NCBI GenBank assembly: GCA_002205965.3
Contig: NADL03000004.1
Coordinates: forward strand, 124,001 to 188,000
Length of the DNA stretch: 64,000 bases
DNA from: Kappaphycus alvarezii
Lineage: Eukaryota > Rhodophyta > Florideophyceae > Gigartinales > Solieriaceae
Direction: 5' to 3'
Part shown: positions 24,304 through 35,316 of the stretch, in pieces
Position numbering within the stretch: the stretch's first letter is position 1
Layout: every line of letters starts with the position of its first letter
The notes under the pieces: generated by a model
Told to the model about the DNA's origin: nothing
Seen by the model: only the letters and a program-made list of their open reading frames with translations
Databases searched by the model: none
Made by a program: the position numbers and the translations under genes

Positions 24304-25493
24304 TTAGGGATGCAGGGCGGCTATTTTCGCAGGGCTAAGGGGGGCAGGTCTGTGTAATGGAGAGTCTGGAAATGAGGCCGAGTCATGAGGTACTACCTCA
24401 CAGGGCTGGTGTAAGGCCAGCCGTAAGGCATGCTGCATTGGGCGAAACCGTTGCCGCAGCGTGTCTTTGCATAAGGACAAAAAGCACCTGCCCGAAGGTC
24501 TCCATGGCTCGTATGGCGACGTGCCTAGCAACGTCTGTGAGCACCGCGAATGCGTCTGGGTGCCACCCGCCAAGAGTGAGGGTGAGTTAAGGCAGAGAAG
24601 ACAGAACAGGAGGAGGACTCTCGGTGTAGGTCGGGAGAGGATCGAATAAGGCGGTCCAACTTCAAACATTGAAGCTCGAGTGTAACAGCAGACTGGGGGC
24701 GCACTCCTGGGATTGGTGATCGGCATCTGTCGAAGAGAGCGGTAGTGGTAAGGGAAGCCGAGAGCGCAGGATAGCGTGTAGATAGTAAACTTACCGTGGG
24801 CCGAGGTACTTCCTGCTGATGAGTCTCCAGAGAAGGAGGTATTGGAAAACAGACAGAGGACATCAACCAGCGAAGCGATATGTGCAGGTTCGGCGATTTC
24901 CGAGGCGAGAACTGGACCGAATACTCCTTGGGAGATAGGCAGGAAGGCTAGCTCCCAGGCATAATGCTTGCAAGGCTCATGAAATTGCGCAAAAGCCTCC
25001 TGCTCCTGGTCGAAGCTGACGGCCAAAACCGAAGATCTATGTAGGAAGAGAGAACGTAGCAGATAGGTAACGTCACAGGCATCGGCAAGAAAGCAGTGAC
25101 AATGATATGACAACTGAGAGTCATCAAATTCCTGAAGACCGGAAAAGATCAGGTCGCCTGGCTTGGCGGGCATCGAAAGCGGCGAGGACTACGCAATCAG
25201 GGCAAACAAAGGAGCCAATAACTGTGAAGCCGTGCGGGGTGGAAGACGAGCACGGAATGTGGAGAGCAGGAAGAGTAGCGGTGAGCCCGTAGACGAGTAT
25301 GTTTGTCAGATTCAAGACAAATCCGATGACAGGAAACGCCCCAGTCTGAATGAATTGCAGGGCACCAGATTTCTGAAAGCGAGGAAAACGACAATTCCAC
25401 AGCCTGTGTACCAGGCGTTGAGAGGCAGGCAAAGGATCCCCTTAAAATCAAAAATGAGCCGATGAAGTGCGAATATAAAAAGGAGGGGTCCAA
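24304..25493 (-). CDS. Copy B of an unidentified minus-strand coding family
   Basis: The main frame (24,304-25,173) has 289 codons with an ATG. It contains a Cys/His-containing N-terminal part (CHCFLADACDV near residue 26), a middle part, and a C-terminal block EPWRPSGR...CKDTLRQRFRPMQHALRLALHQ (about 218-254) with a Pro-rich tail. The C-terminal block is shared with copy A at 9.8-10.3 kb. Upstream to 25,493, coding-like sequence continues in other frames with a hydrophobic stretch (VIGFVLNLTNILVYG), suggesting a frameshift or spliced first exon. A GTAAGT donor on the minus strand at 24,794-24,789 and AG acceptors near 24,693 or 24,720 would allow an intron of roughly 70-100 bp within the long frame. 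I do not recognise the protein. Its left end is close to a Copia LTR, but the sequence shows no Copia motif. Confidence 0.4.
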
Positions 25494-25504
25494 GCGGATC
25501 TCTT

Positions 25505-25869
25505 TGTCGTAAACTTCAAGATAAAAAAGCAGAGTGGCGCTAGCGGGCGACTCTGAAAAAAGGAAGTGTTTTTGCTAGCTGGGTCTGTCTTAAAGACGAA
25601 TGAATTGGTTGCTCCCCATTAGTCACCTGAACGCGACTTTCTCACTACTGTACATACATAATCACGGCACTGTAATCTAGCCCTAGCACGCGTGCTAATT
25701 TGTGTCTACTTCACTATGATAAAGATCTTTTGAGAGAATCGTTAATTATCCGCAATAGTAAATGTATCTGGACTCTATGGCCTAGATAAACGTAGAATTA
25801 AAACCTCATAAAAGGGTACGGGGGCGAGGACTACAGCAAGCTCTTGTATGCGCAAAAGACGCATATGCA
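25505..25869 (-). repeat. 3' LTR of Copia element 1
   Basis: Aligns over its whole length with 31,477-31,879 in direct orientation. Plus-strand ends read TGTCGT...GCATATGCA, giving the TG/CA termini expected of LTRs. By eye roughly three quarters of positions agree. It lacks a segment of about 40 bp present in the other copy (near 31,760-31,805). Confidence 0.85.
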
Positions 25870-26089
25870 TATGATTTTTTAGCATTCCCTCTACCTCTTC
25901 CAAATGATTTCTCTATTATTCGTCAAATAGTAGGATTCACTCAATGGTAAATTAAATCTTTTTTGGGATAGGACTTTGATGAGTGCCTCAGATTTCCCAA
26001 CACAACTAAATCCTTTAACAGGATTGTTAGATGTTCACACAAAGCGGACATTACTTATCTCATTCTTCTAAAATGCTTGAAGTAAAACG

Positions 26090-26465
26090 CTTATGAATAT
26101 CATCAGTAGCTTCTATAGAGTCGAACAGCACTTTGTGATCACATTGAATAGGCTCGTAGAGTCTTCGAACATTGATAAGGGTATCTTTGTTGCCAAAATT
26201 GACTTTACATCGTGGGGAATTATGTAAGACGCATCAAAAGCGCCTGCGAAGGCGTAAAATTCCGCGCCTAGGCCAGACAGCGTGACTATTCGGCTTTTTG
26301 ACTTGAGTATATCAGTACATTGCACCTGTCTGATTCGTGCGCAAGTAGCACAATGTATCCTAGTTGCGATGTTTTGTCATTATTGTTAGCGAAGTAAGAG
26401 TACACATATAATTTCAACCGTAATATGTTTAAATCAAGTTTATAGTACTTGATAGATGTATCAAT
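26090..26465 (-). pseudogene. Copia RNase H domain (element 1)
   Basis: Minus-strand reading gives YSYFANNNDKTSQLGYIVLL followed by SDRCNVLIYSSQ. After a stop it continues with RIVTLSGLGAEFYAFAGAFD and IPLSMFEDSTSLFNVITK. This is the Copia RNase H core: the first aspartate of the usual SDASFA has been lost (S-Y-S-Y-F-A here), while the Glu of LGAE and the Asp of the D-S-x-S-L-F motif are kept. Two in-frame stops interrupt it. It lies at the 3' end of pol next to the LTR, as expected. Confidence 0.85.
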
Positions 26466-26479
26466 GGGTCCTCCTTTAC

Positions 26480-27420
26480 GTTCGGGAAGATTTTGTTGAT
26501 TCAATTGATGTCATCTTTCGAGAACTTACTCTCAGTCACTTGAGCGGCCACGTTGACTGCGCAACATATCCTTGGCCTTGTTTTTGTAAGCTAAACCAGC
26601 TTTTTTTCCTAATTAACTAAAATCCGGGAACTTCAAATCAGATATAAGTATCTTTAGACTGTTTAAATCGTGGTGTTGACTGGGTTTGAAGCCTAAATAG
26701 GGGGTTTGGACTATCATACTCGCAAATATGGTATCATTGTATTCCATATTTATCAATATAAATTTTTGGAGTGTTTTATCTGTCAGCTTCTTGAACTGAT
26801 GGTTCCCACAGGGCAATTAGTCATCCACGCACGTTCCGATCATCCCTATCAGCTTAAAACTTTCATGTTTGGTAAACACCGAAAGATAACCATCATTAGG
26901 CTTCATCACTAAGCCCTGTCTTAGGTGAAGACTCATACTACGGTTCCAGCAGTCTCCAGATTCAGAAAGTCCGTACAAGTTCTTAATCAACCAAAGAATA
27001 TATCCTTCAGATATCTCTAGCTCCCCGGTGGTTTCAAATGAACCATTCTCAAAAGTTTCCCTTTGATTTCAAGTATTCTTGCTTGACTTCTTTCGACCGT
27101 ATGTCGAATCAAAGTATCACTGCTACCGCTCATAGGGTTCTCGTTGGATTCTGCCTCATATTGGTTGCATTGTGGACAAGAAATCACTTTTCTTTGTCCT
27201 TACTTAACCCTGAAACAAACCTTTTTTCCGATTATTTCTCTTCGGTATACATATTATTCATAAGTAGTACGAATCGTCCAGTCAATATATTGGAGTTGGT
27301 CGGTACAACCTTTTTCAATGCTTTCTTCCAAGTTACCTTCTTATTTATAATCCGTAGCTCTATATCTTTGACTTCCCTAAAGGCTCGAGAGTATCAACTG
27401 GGATATTTGGGATAGAGAAC
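26480..27420 (-). pseudogene. Copia reverse transcriptase (element 1)
   Basis: Segments in changing frames match the Copia RT: VVPTNSNILTGRFVL (near 27,290-27,335), VHNATNMRQNPTRTL (near 27,130-27,175), NLYGLSESGDCWNRS (near 26,950-26,990), then the catalytic box. The box reads C-V-D-D instead of Y-V-D-D, with Val-Asp-Asp encoded at 26,828-26,820, and is followed immediately by a TAA codon at 26,819-26,817. The two catalytic aspartates are therefore visible, but the polymerase is broken. Confidence 0.85.
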
Positions 27421-27514
27421 TTTGGTAACTTGAGTTCCAATCAAGTCCCCGGATGGATCATCAAAGTAAGGCTTTACCTGGGGCTAGAGTTTTGAACCTC
27501 TGATCCATAACGAT

Positions 27515-28420
27515 CTATGGTTTCTTGCTTACCTTCAATACGAGTGATCTGTTAAGGGGCCGTCTACTTGTATTATTTAGAGTTCCCACGATACAAAAGC
27601 ACTTCTGTCCCTTATTTAAATCATGCTTGGAGGCATTTGGTATATGGCAGTTCAATGCTGTCTGGACCCTCAATTCAGAGGCTATCGTCTCTATCTCCGT
27701 CAGATCTACCAATAGTGCTCTCATTCGTTCAGCCTGATTTGAGAGCTGACAATTAATAACGGAAAACCTTGGCATAGTACCGAAAACGAGAAGGGACGTA
27801 ACTAATCTGCTGGGATTCATTTTAACATTCATTATTTTGATAGTAAGCCGCGGGAATAATTCAAGCTCAACTGATGGCTCACAATATTTGATTTCTTGGT
27901 ATATTTGACGCAGAGGACAATGATATCGTTCCTTAGGTTAAATGGAGTTGTGACTTTGGGCGCCTGAAAAGGAGAGCTTAATTACTTTTTACTTCTTAAG
28001 TTCCCTGGATGCTTTCATAAGAATTGACTTCCCTAGTCAACGCGCATCCGAACAGGGTGGCCTGTATATATCGTTGACCAGCAGTCAAGGAACTCCGTCC
28101 AGACTACCTTGGTTGACAAACTGTGCCAACGAAATCTCTTGATTGAAAACTATGCCGCTTGGAATGGTGACCTAAAACGATCTCAGTCTTGGCTCAAAGC
28201 GCTGGTACGTTTTTGCAGGACTCGCTGACCTCCTCAATTAATTTGTGAGTCTCGCATATCTGTTCCTCTGACTGGGCTCTTGAAATCAGATTTAAAAATT
28301 CCCTCGTTGATTAGTGGAAGAAGTGAAGGTGGAGACGCTTCAGCTGAGTCCTTGTCAACAATACCTCACTAAAATTCCATTCGATGTACAGATATACTCT
28401 TTTTCGTACAATTGGCATTT
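27515..28420 (-). pseudogene. Copia pre-integrase and integrase (element 1)
   Basis: The zinc-binding pre-integrase segment is at about 28,370-28,210 (TRTQLKRLHLHFFH then a Cys motif ESCKNV). The core includes HPVRMRVD*GSQF near 28,050-28,020, where the usual D-Q-G-S has a TAG in place of Gln. The C-terminal integrase part, LVFGTMPRFSVIN...NQAERMRALL...ALNCHIPNASK, is open at 27,832-27,515. Stops and frame changes occur throughout. Confidence 0.85.
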
Positions 28421-28482
28421 TCCGATTTCCTTAATTTGACACCATTACGTAGTCGACGTTATAGACAATCAGTTTATGAGAG

Positions 28483-28797
28483 TCAATTATCTCTAGTCCG
28501 ATCGGTAACGGTATTTTTGTATCGACCACATCCAACTTGATGCATGGCTCCTCCATCTTGGCTCGATATCCTTATCGTTATCTTACCAATAATCGCGAAA
28601 ACGCGATCGCCAAACTTGAAGTGGTTTGTCTGCGGTCGTCGTTTGAGTATGATTCCCACAGATCTACAGTAATCATTAGCTTGAGCTCTCCAAATGGCGG
28701 CATTTTGAGCCCTACTATAGAGAGACATTCCTTGAAATCTCTCTACGAGACTTCTCATTTTGATCTTGTCGGTGATGACGTTTAGTATCTCGTACAA
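28483..28797 (-). pseudogene. Copia aspartic protease (element 1)
   Basis: The open segment contains ANDYCRSVGIILKRRPQTN followed by HFKFGD and IGKITIRI, the pattern of the retropepsin domain in this Copia lineage (second half of the fold). The catalytic Asp-Ser/Thr-Gly triad expected just upstream is not preserved. It lies between the gag zinc knuckle and the pre-integrase segment. Confidence 0.7.
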
Positions 28798-29299
28798 GTT
28801 TGGATCTGAGCAGAATGTGTCCCAATTTTCTGATCCCTTTTACCTTTCGAATCAAGAAGCGCAAGAAAACGGATTTTTGACGAGGTTATTCCGAAGTTTT
28901 CACATTTTGCCGTTTCTGAGGAATACTTCGGCTTATTTGAACACTCCTCTCCGAAATTTCTCCAGCGCATTAGATGAGGAGGGGAATTTGGTGATCAATA
29001 ACGGGAGAATAGTGAGAAAAAATGCTCACGCACGTTATTGGATTCATCATGTAAATCATCTTGTTACATGTGCCCATCAAGGTCGTTGGAGTCAGTATTG
29101 CTGTCCATAATGTCGCAAAAAGAAATCTACAGCGGACTGGAAATCATTACTTTCCGATTCTTCATCATAATTAAGAGCATCATAAATTTTTTTTCAAACT
29201 CGGTGCAAAGCTCAAAGAGAGCCTTTTTTCGAGGCCTTTACAAGATTCTTCAAGATAGTCTTCAGTCAATATTGTACCTGAAAAGTAAACATTTTGAGA

Positions 29300-30120
29300 A
29301 AGAGATTCGGGGCGATCAGAGACTTTGTGACCAGGATGAACACATCCCTAGCAGCGTATTTTGCAGGCGTCCACCGATTCCATTGTAGCGCGCCTATCGG
29401 AGTTCGATCTTTCCTTTTACAGCATCCTTGTCTTCCCATGAGTTTCATATCTCTGAATCCCACCGCTATTTCGATCTAGAGCATAGCGCCACTGTCCATC
29501 ATATAGAGCTTCAGATACTCCACCGAGCAGTAATGTATCAGTATCATTCACTGGTGAAAGGCGAAGGCTCTTCTGATACCTCATTCGTCCTAGTTTCTTT
29601 TCCTGTTCGATCTGCACGGCGGCGATCAGCTGGCTGTAGCGGGATTCTCAAGAGAAATCACCTGTCTTCGACAGACTGCAATCATCGTTGGCCCAAGAGT
29701 ATCCAATAAAAGCGGATTGAAGGTACTTCACAGTTTTAATCTCAGATCTGGCGTGTTCCGGGGCCTTGGGCGTAAGTTTCGATATCTCTTCGTGAAATTT
29801 TCTATAGCTTGACTTCCAGTAAAGTCTGGCTAACTCTTGGGCTTCGAAATTGCGTAGTTATGCGGCTCTGGACTGATGCAGAGTTATACTAATTGTGTAA
29901 AACTTTGATGGCCTGGGTGAAATCTTGGAAATTTTCCGCGATGTGTCCCGTGTTCAAACGTTTTTCGTTATCGGTAAAGAGGTGTTATAGGTACGACAGG
30001 TGTTGCACGTTTGTCAAATAATATTCCTGACAAGCGTAGATGTAATCTTGGAGTCAATCATTCCAACATGCGCCTGGAACCCCAGTGAATTTATCGCTTT
30101 CGTCTCTGAATCTGTGAGAT
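29300..30120 (-). pseudogene. Copia gag with zinc knuckle (element 1)
   Basis: The gag core begins HRFRDESDKFTGVPGACWND (ending at 30,054). After stops and shifts it continues through EEISKLTPKAPEHARSE and VKYLQSAFIGYSW (about 29,790-29,690), a pattern typical of the gag of this Copia group. A degenerate CCHC knuckle (C-x2-GC-x3-GH) lies near 29,375-29,300. The knuckle has a stop where an aromatic residue is usual. Confidence 0.8.
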
Positions 30121-31476
30121 GTATAATGGAATATTTTATCCTCGGGTTGGCTACCTGAGCCCGTAGAACTTCCACTAGACACCTCCTTGGTTAAATTTAA
30201 TTCCTGTTGGCCGTGGATTAATATGAGATAAATGGGAATCAATGCATCTCAAGGCGCTCAAGAGGTCACTATTGGAATATATGGTAGACGCAACCATTTT
30301 GAAGAATATACCTGACTCATGTGAAATTTTGTTGACTCTTTTTGTCGTAAGGAGGGCCAAAAAGCTGCGTAATAGTGCCATATTAGAGAGCATAGATGGA
30401 CCAAAGAGTAGCGTAGGTGGATAGTCAAGCGTAATTAATTTCAATTTACTGTACTAGATCCAGTCGCGCAGGTTGGCTTACACTAAAGAATATCTGCTAA
30501 TTGGGCCTCACCTGCTTTTCTAATAAAATAGCTTTGTAAGTGAGAGTGGCTCTTGAAACTTTTGGAGTAAATCTTACAGTGCGGTGGGTCTTTCTTGATT
30601 GCACAGCGATTCAAGTGCTTACGGCTAAGGCGGTGGTCAAGAAAATTCTTCTGAAAACGCGCAGCCTACAGTACTTCTTCGCCTTAGACCCTCACAATGA
30701 AGGCTTCTTGGTATCCCCAGCCTGGTCGGCAAGGTGGCGGTTCGCCATACGGCCCCTTCGAATTTGTGGGCATCTCTTTTTTTCGGCAAATACTCTCTTG
30801 AACCCGTTCGGTGGCTTAGGGAGCACATGCGACACACGTAGCGCATTAGGCAGCTCCTGAATTGCCTCCGGAACTTGAATCGCAATGGGGGTTTTCCGGG
30901 TTCCACTTACCACCTTTTCAGTGGAAAGTGACTTTCCAGCGACACCTGATTGGTTTTGCCGGCAATAATGTGTTCCATTACTTTGAATATCTCACACGTG
31001 TCGAAATATTGTTGGAAGTGGGGGTTTTTCTAGGATCCACTTGGCAGTTTTGGATTGGTCTCAACAGCTATCTGATTGGCCAGATTATGATCACGTGGCA
31101 GCTGGAGAGGAGTAGAAGGGTTCAAACAGCTGTTCGGGACCGTGACGGTCACCGTTGCGCAGTTGCTGCTGGTGACGCCTCTCAACCAGTTGTAGAGGGA
31201 GCTACGGGACAGCTGAGCGGTAACTTCCTGGCTGGGTCTGGATCTAGACACCACTAGCGCTGGACCTAACACAGGGCGTGGCGCTACGGCGCTTCCTGGT
31301 TGATTTTTTAGCGCTACCAAGTGTCCATAGAATAGAAGAGGTAATCGTATTTTTAAAATTTGCAGACTTGCACGGAGCTCTAAACAACGGTGTAAATTGT
31401 AACCGATAGGATTACTCTCACTGGATTTTGCAGGAAATTCCCTTTGAAAAACCTCAAACCACGCATAAATATGGAT
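30121..31476 (-). other. 5' internal region of Copia element 1
   Basis: Between the 5' LTR and the gag core. Coding-like minus-strand stretches (for example PEAIQELPNALRVSHVLPKP near 30,870-30,820) may be the gag N-terminal part or leader. No primer-binding site was identified. Confidence 0.5.
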
Positions 31477-31879
31477 TGTCGTGAATTTCAAGATGAAAAA
31501 GCAGGGTGGATTTGCGAGCGACCCTGAAAAAAACAGGAGTGTATCTGCTAGTTGTATCTGCGTTGAAAATAATGAATTGGTTGATCCCCTTTATTCACCC
31601 GAGGGCGACGGTCGCACTACTTATGCATAATCCAGGCCACTGTAATCGAGCCGTAGCATGCGCGGGAATTTGTATCTACTGGTATAACAACCTTTCAAGA
31701 GTATCCATAAATATCTGCAATAGTAAACGTCTGTAGACTTTATGGCCAACATAAACCGAACATGGATAGTAATGTCATTAGAATATCTATTGCATAGATA
31801 GAGTATAACTAGCCCTCATAATAGGTTGCGGGGGAGAGGACTGCAGCAAGCTCTAATATGCGCGCAAGACGCATATGCG
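31477..31879 (-). repeat. 5' LTR of Copia element 1
   Basis: Direct-repeat partner of 25,505-25,869. It starts TGTCGT on the plus strand and ends near GCATATGCG, where one substitution has removed the terminal CA. It carries an extra segment of about 40 bp. Confidence 0.85.
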
Positions 31880-32910
31880 TAGATTTCTTCTTTATACTGC
31901 TGGTACCATTAGCGCTGAGCACAAATTATAGACCAAAAGACAGGAAATTTTTATTTCTGTGACAATAGCGGGCCCATGAAGCAATTCCTGGCGCGTGTTC
32001 CAGTACTATAAGATGAATATTTTGACGAGAAATGCTGCTGAACGCATCATCCGCATCAATCTGGATCAAGAGATGGCGCTTGGATAAGAGTAAGGATTAC
32101 ATCTCCTGATCCTTCGATGTGTGCTGAGGAGTAAGCCCCCAGATCTAGTGCTAAAGAGAATGAAGAGGGACTGTACGTATTGAAAGCTGAGCGATCATGC
32201 GTTACATGCGAAATGCATCCCGAATCAATAAGCCAATCTATCGAAAGTGAGAGTGATGTGCCATTGTTTTGTAGTGCAACATTCGTCTGTTCGCAGAGAT
32301 TGAGTGCACAGCTGGAACTCTTGATACCACTGCAATCAGGAATAAATCCTGTATTAACGTATCGAGGATTATTCAGGTGAGCCAAACTTGGATCTTCAAA
32401 GATGCCCAGTAGACGTGCAAAGTACTTTGTTTCTTCGTCAATGACACTTTCCTGTGATGATACGAGTCCCTTTCCGCCAACACGGCCCATGTATAGACGA
32501 GCTCGAGCAATATGGCAGACAGGAGCGAGGTAGGGGTCCTTTTTAAAACGGCGACTGCTGTCGCTATGTTTTCCGCAGTGTGTGAAAATTTCTGTAGAGG
32601 GATCTCGCTTGAATTTAGAACTTTCTTTGACTAGAAGTGCTGACGACTCCGAGGATTTCATGGAATCATGATCACCTTGAGAATGACGCTGTCCCTCCTG
32701 ATTGCAACGACTCTGGACGAATTCGAACGAAAATTTGTCGTCATCAATGTGGAAAGCATCAAATGCAGAGATAAGACTGACAAAACGATCAGGGAGTCCA
32801 TTTGGAAAGGCCATAGTCATCTCAATATCCTCTAATTGGACCTTCATTGACTTCAGAGTGTCCGCAAGCTGACGAATTCTAGCGGCAAACGTAAGTAACT
32901 TCTAGTTTTC
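31880..32910 (-). pseudogene. Gag-protease fragment of a second Copia (element 2)
   Basis: A 263-codon open frame (32,056-32,847) continues in the same frame upstream to about 32,900 (FAARIRQLADTLKSMK). It shows the plant/animal-type Copia gag tail (LEDIEMTMAFPNGLPDRFVSL), a broken zinc knuckle (THCGKHSDSSRR) and the retropepsin start WLIDSGCISHVTHDRSAF. In the latter the usual D-S-G-A/C catalytic motif is present as DSGC. It differs clearly from the gag of element 1. The frame ends at 32,056 and decays toward the LTR of element 1 at 31,879. Integrase and RT of this element were not found; they may be deleted or lie elsewhere. Confidence 0.85.
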
Positions 32911-33440
32911 TTTTATCTTTGTAGTTTAAAATCGATGCCTTGCAGTTAACTTGTTTATTTAAAAAGCATGTTTTAAAAATTTCACAAATGAGAGTCCGCA
33001 CGACTTTGTCGGTTCTTGCATTTTGTATCTGCTATAGATGTGTATCAAAGAGAGTCAGTCCGATAAAGGCGCGTGTCTTGTAGTCTTACTTCTTCCATGA
33101 GGAGGATCCTGATGAAAAAGTCTCTGGAGGGTCTTCTGTGAGGTGTTCGGCAACTTCTCTAATGATAGTAACAACTGCATTCGGGACTTTCAGATGTGGA
33201 ATTTGTCATCTTGGAGCTTTTCGAGGCTGTCAATATGAATTCCAGAGGAATCCATGATTTATTTCAGTACAGTGATTGGAAACTGTAATTGAGCAAAGAA
33301 GATAAACTGATATCCCAGATGAAGTTTACTCATTTTTACGCTTGATTTGTTTATCGCGGTCCTTCCTTTTCTGGAACAGGCGATTGCAACAGACACAGGC
33401 AGTAATGGATGTTCTCCTATCGGCGCGGTTCCGATACTTC
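32911..33440. other. Spacer, upstream remnant of Copia element 2
   Basis: Probably includes decayed gag N-terminal sequence. No LTR for element 2 was recognised and no gene is seen. Confidence 0.3.
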
Positions 33441-34475
33441 TTACCCCCTCTGTGCTTCTCGACCCGCTTTGTTCCGGACACCTTCAGATGGGAAAGATGG
33501 CAAACAAGGAATGAATCCTTCGATTAAGAGGCTGGGACAGGAAATGGAGATCGAGAAATAGGAGCGAGTGGAAGACGAGCCCGAGAGAGAAGTTCGACAG
33601 AGAGATGAGTCGGGACCTTTGCAGGTGGGGGAGCAGATGCCAGAGGGAGAAAGAGTACCTGGAGACGTATTCTGCTGACCTGGAGTCGGAGGAGCAGGAG
33701 CGAGAGACGGAGTAATCAAAGACACAACTTTGACAGAAGCAGCAGCCTTGGTGTTCCGACGTCCTTGGGTGGAATTCTTGATGGGAGTAGATGAGACTGG
33801 AAGGAACTTCGAGCGAACATTGATGGACTTCTTCGACGACTTTCCGGCAGCAGGATTCTTCTTTCCAAGGGCAAGGATATGCCGAAGGAAGTCTTTCTTC
33901 GAAGGAGGAGAATGAGGGATAAAAAATACGTCTGGAGTAATAGCGGTAGAAGGGACGTCAGCACCCTCGACGTCCGACTCGATGGCTGAGTCGTCGATGA
34001 AGCGACACGTGGAGTGAATGTATTCTTGTGAGTCGAAGTAAAGCTTGCGAACGACGGGGTCTTCTGGGGCATTCTCGATGCCGCGACGGAAGACGGAACG
34101 ACATACGACTACTGAAGGCAACGCGAATCGAGGCTAGGCAGGGTCTAAGGCAGTAGAGTGGGTAGACAAAAATGAAAAAGCGCGAGATCGTTTTGACTTA
34201 CTGTTGAAAAGAGCCACGGGCCATGAAACAAACTTTGGTATGCAGCACCGAAAAGAGAGAGGTAGCAACAGGAAGAAGTCGAGCCCCAAGGTAAACTGTG
34301 TTCTGTGAAGCAGAGATGTAGAAAAAAGACAGGCCGGAAAACACACCGAGGTAAGTAGTGCATAGGCCACAAACTTTAGACAGGCCGCAAGACAGAAGTG
34401 ATTAGATAATGTAGAGACGACGTAAAGGTCGTGACCAAACCAATAGCTGCTTTTTGAAGTCCTTAGCCTCCGCAA
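33441..34475 (-). CDS. Unidentified Ser/Pro-rich basic protein, probably two exons
   Basis: The long frame (34,138-33,441) opens after a TAG with no early ATG. It encodes about 230 residues: an acidic segment (FIDDSAIESDVEGADVP), a Lys/Arg-rich middle (ALGKKNPAAGKSSKKSINVR) and a Ser/Pro/Thr-rich C-terminal half. Just upstream on the minus strand is a GTAAGT donor (about 34,202-34,197) and, about 60 bases on, a pyrimidine-containing stretch ending in TAG. This would splice a first exon lying in 34,475-34,203 (LGLDFFLLLPLSF...WPVALFNS) to the long frame. I recognise no domain. It may be a low-complexity nuclear protein or a retroelement gag. The absence of an ATG in the long exon supports the splice hypothesis but does not prove it. 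Confidence 0.35.
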
Positions 34476-35316
34476 ATTTTGTTAATATCCCACTAGAAGT
34501 GCAAGTATGGCCTCCACCAATTTTTTGACAGCTTTCTAGTGGTTTACGTCCTTTTAAATTAAGGAGATCACTTTGCAATATTTTATTATACCTGTAGCGG
34601 TGGTCCTGGCACAAAAAGATACAAAATATGATACGCGCGCATGCACTGTATAAAATGGCGCCATAATTTAAATTGCCCAATACAAGCTCGGCTTAATCTG
34701 TTGGGCCCAGCAAATTGAAATAAAGTTCCCGCCTTTTTACTATCGGCCCTTTCCAGCTATCTTAGATTTACGTACAATTTACTCACGTTAAAACTTGGCA
34801 ATAGGGGAAGTATGTTCCTGTCGCTCGTACAGTAGGGGAATTCCAGCCTATATTTCGCGATGCCCGCCAACGTTTGCGCCTGTAAAGCGTCACTAAATAC
34901 ATTATATGACTTTTGCTTGAATTCAGGAGTACCCTTTCAATTGCATGCACATGCCTATCTCCATCAATATTGCCATTCACTGACACGCGTTCCACGTACT
35001 AAATTATCTCAGGTAAAATGACAGAACGGTCCTAACTCTTTTAATGGAAGACGCGAATGATATCAATATATAATCCACGCAACTATGCTTGGAGACCTCC
35101 ACTTACTTGCAGATGTTCAGCACAAATACTCCTACTGAAGAACCACATAATGTAACATTTCGCCTCACCCTTTTTTTTGCTGACAAGTCTGATTTTCCTT
35201 TTTTTCCCCGGTTCAACATAGCATGAAGGGATACTCAATGTTATTGAAAGGTCTGACTCTTTCTCTTCATCTTCCTCTTGGTAAGAAATATTTGTACAAG
35301 ATGCAATAAAATTATT
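34476..35316. other. Spacer, no recognisable gene
   Basis: Only short open frames. Nothing could be supported on either strand. Confidence 0.4.

Larger units (their letters stand above)
25505..31879 (-). mobile_element. Ty1/Copia LTR retrotransposon, complete but decayed (element 1)
   Basis: Two direct repeats (25,505-25,869 and 31,477-31,879) flank about 5.6 kb. On the minus strand this interval carries, in canonical Copia order, gag, protease, integrase, reverse transcriptase and RNase H similarity. All domains contain frameshifts and stops, so it cannot be autonomous. A purine-rich run on the minus strand (AAGAGGTAGAGGGAA) lies just inside the 25.87-kb LTR, where a polypurine tract is expected. 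I could not find a convincing tRNA primer-binding site next to the 31.48-kb LTR, nor a target-site duplication. Its upstream side meets the gag-protease piece of a different Copia, suggesting nested insertion. Confidence 0.9.

Noticed and set aside
27038..27415. 125-codon plus-strand frame with hydrophobic segments
   Set aside because: It is the antisense shadow of the Copia reverse transcriptase on the minus strand.
31030..31491. 153-codon minus-strand frame running into the LTR of Copia element 1
   Set aside because: It has no recognisable domain and crosses the LTR boundary; treated as leader or decayed gag sequence rather than a gene.
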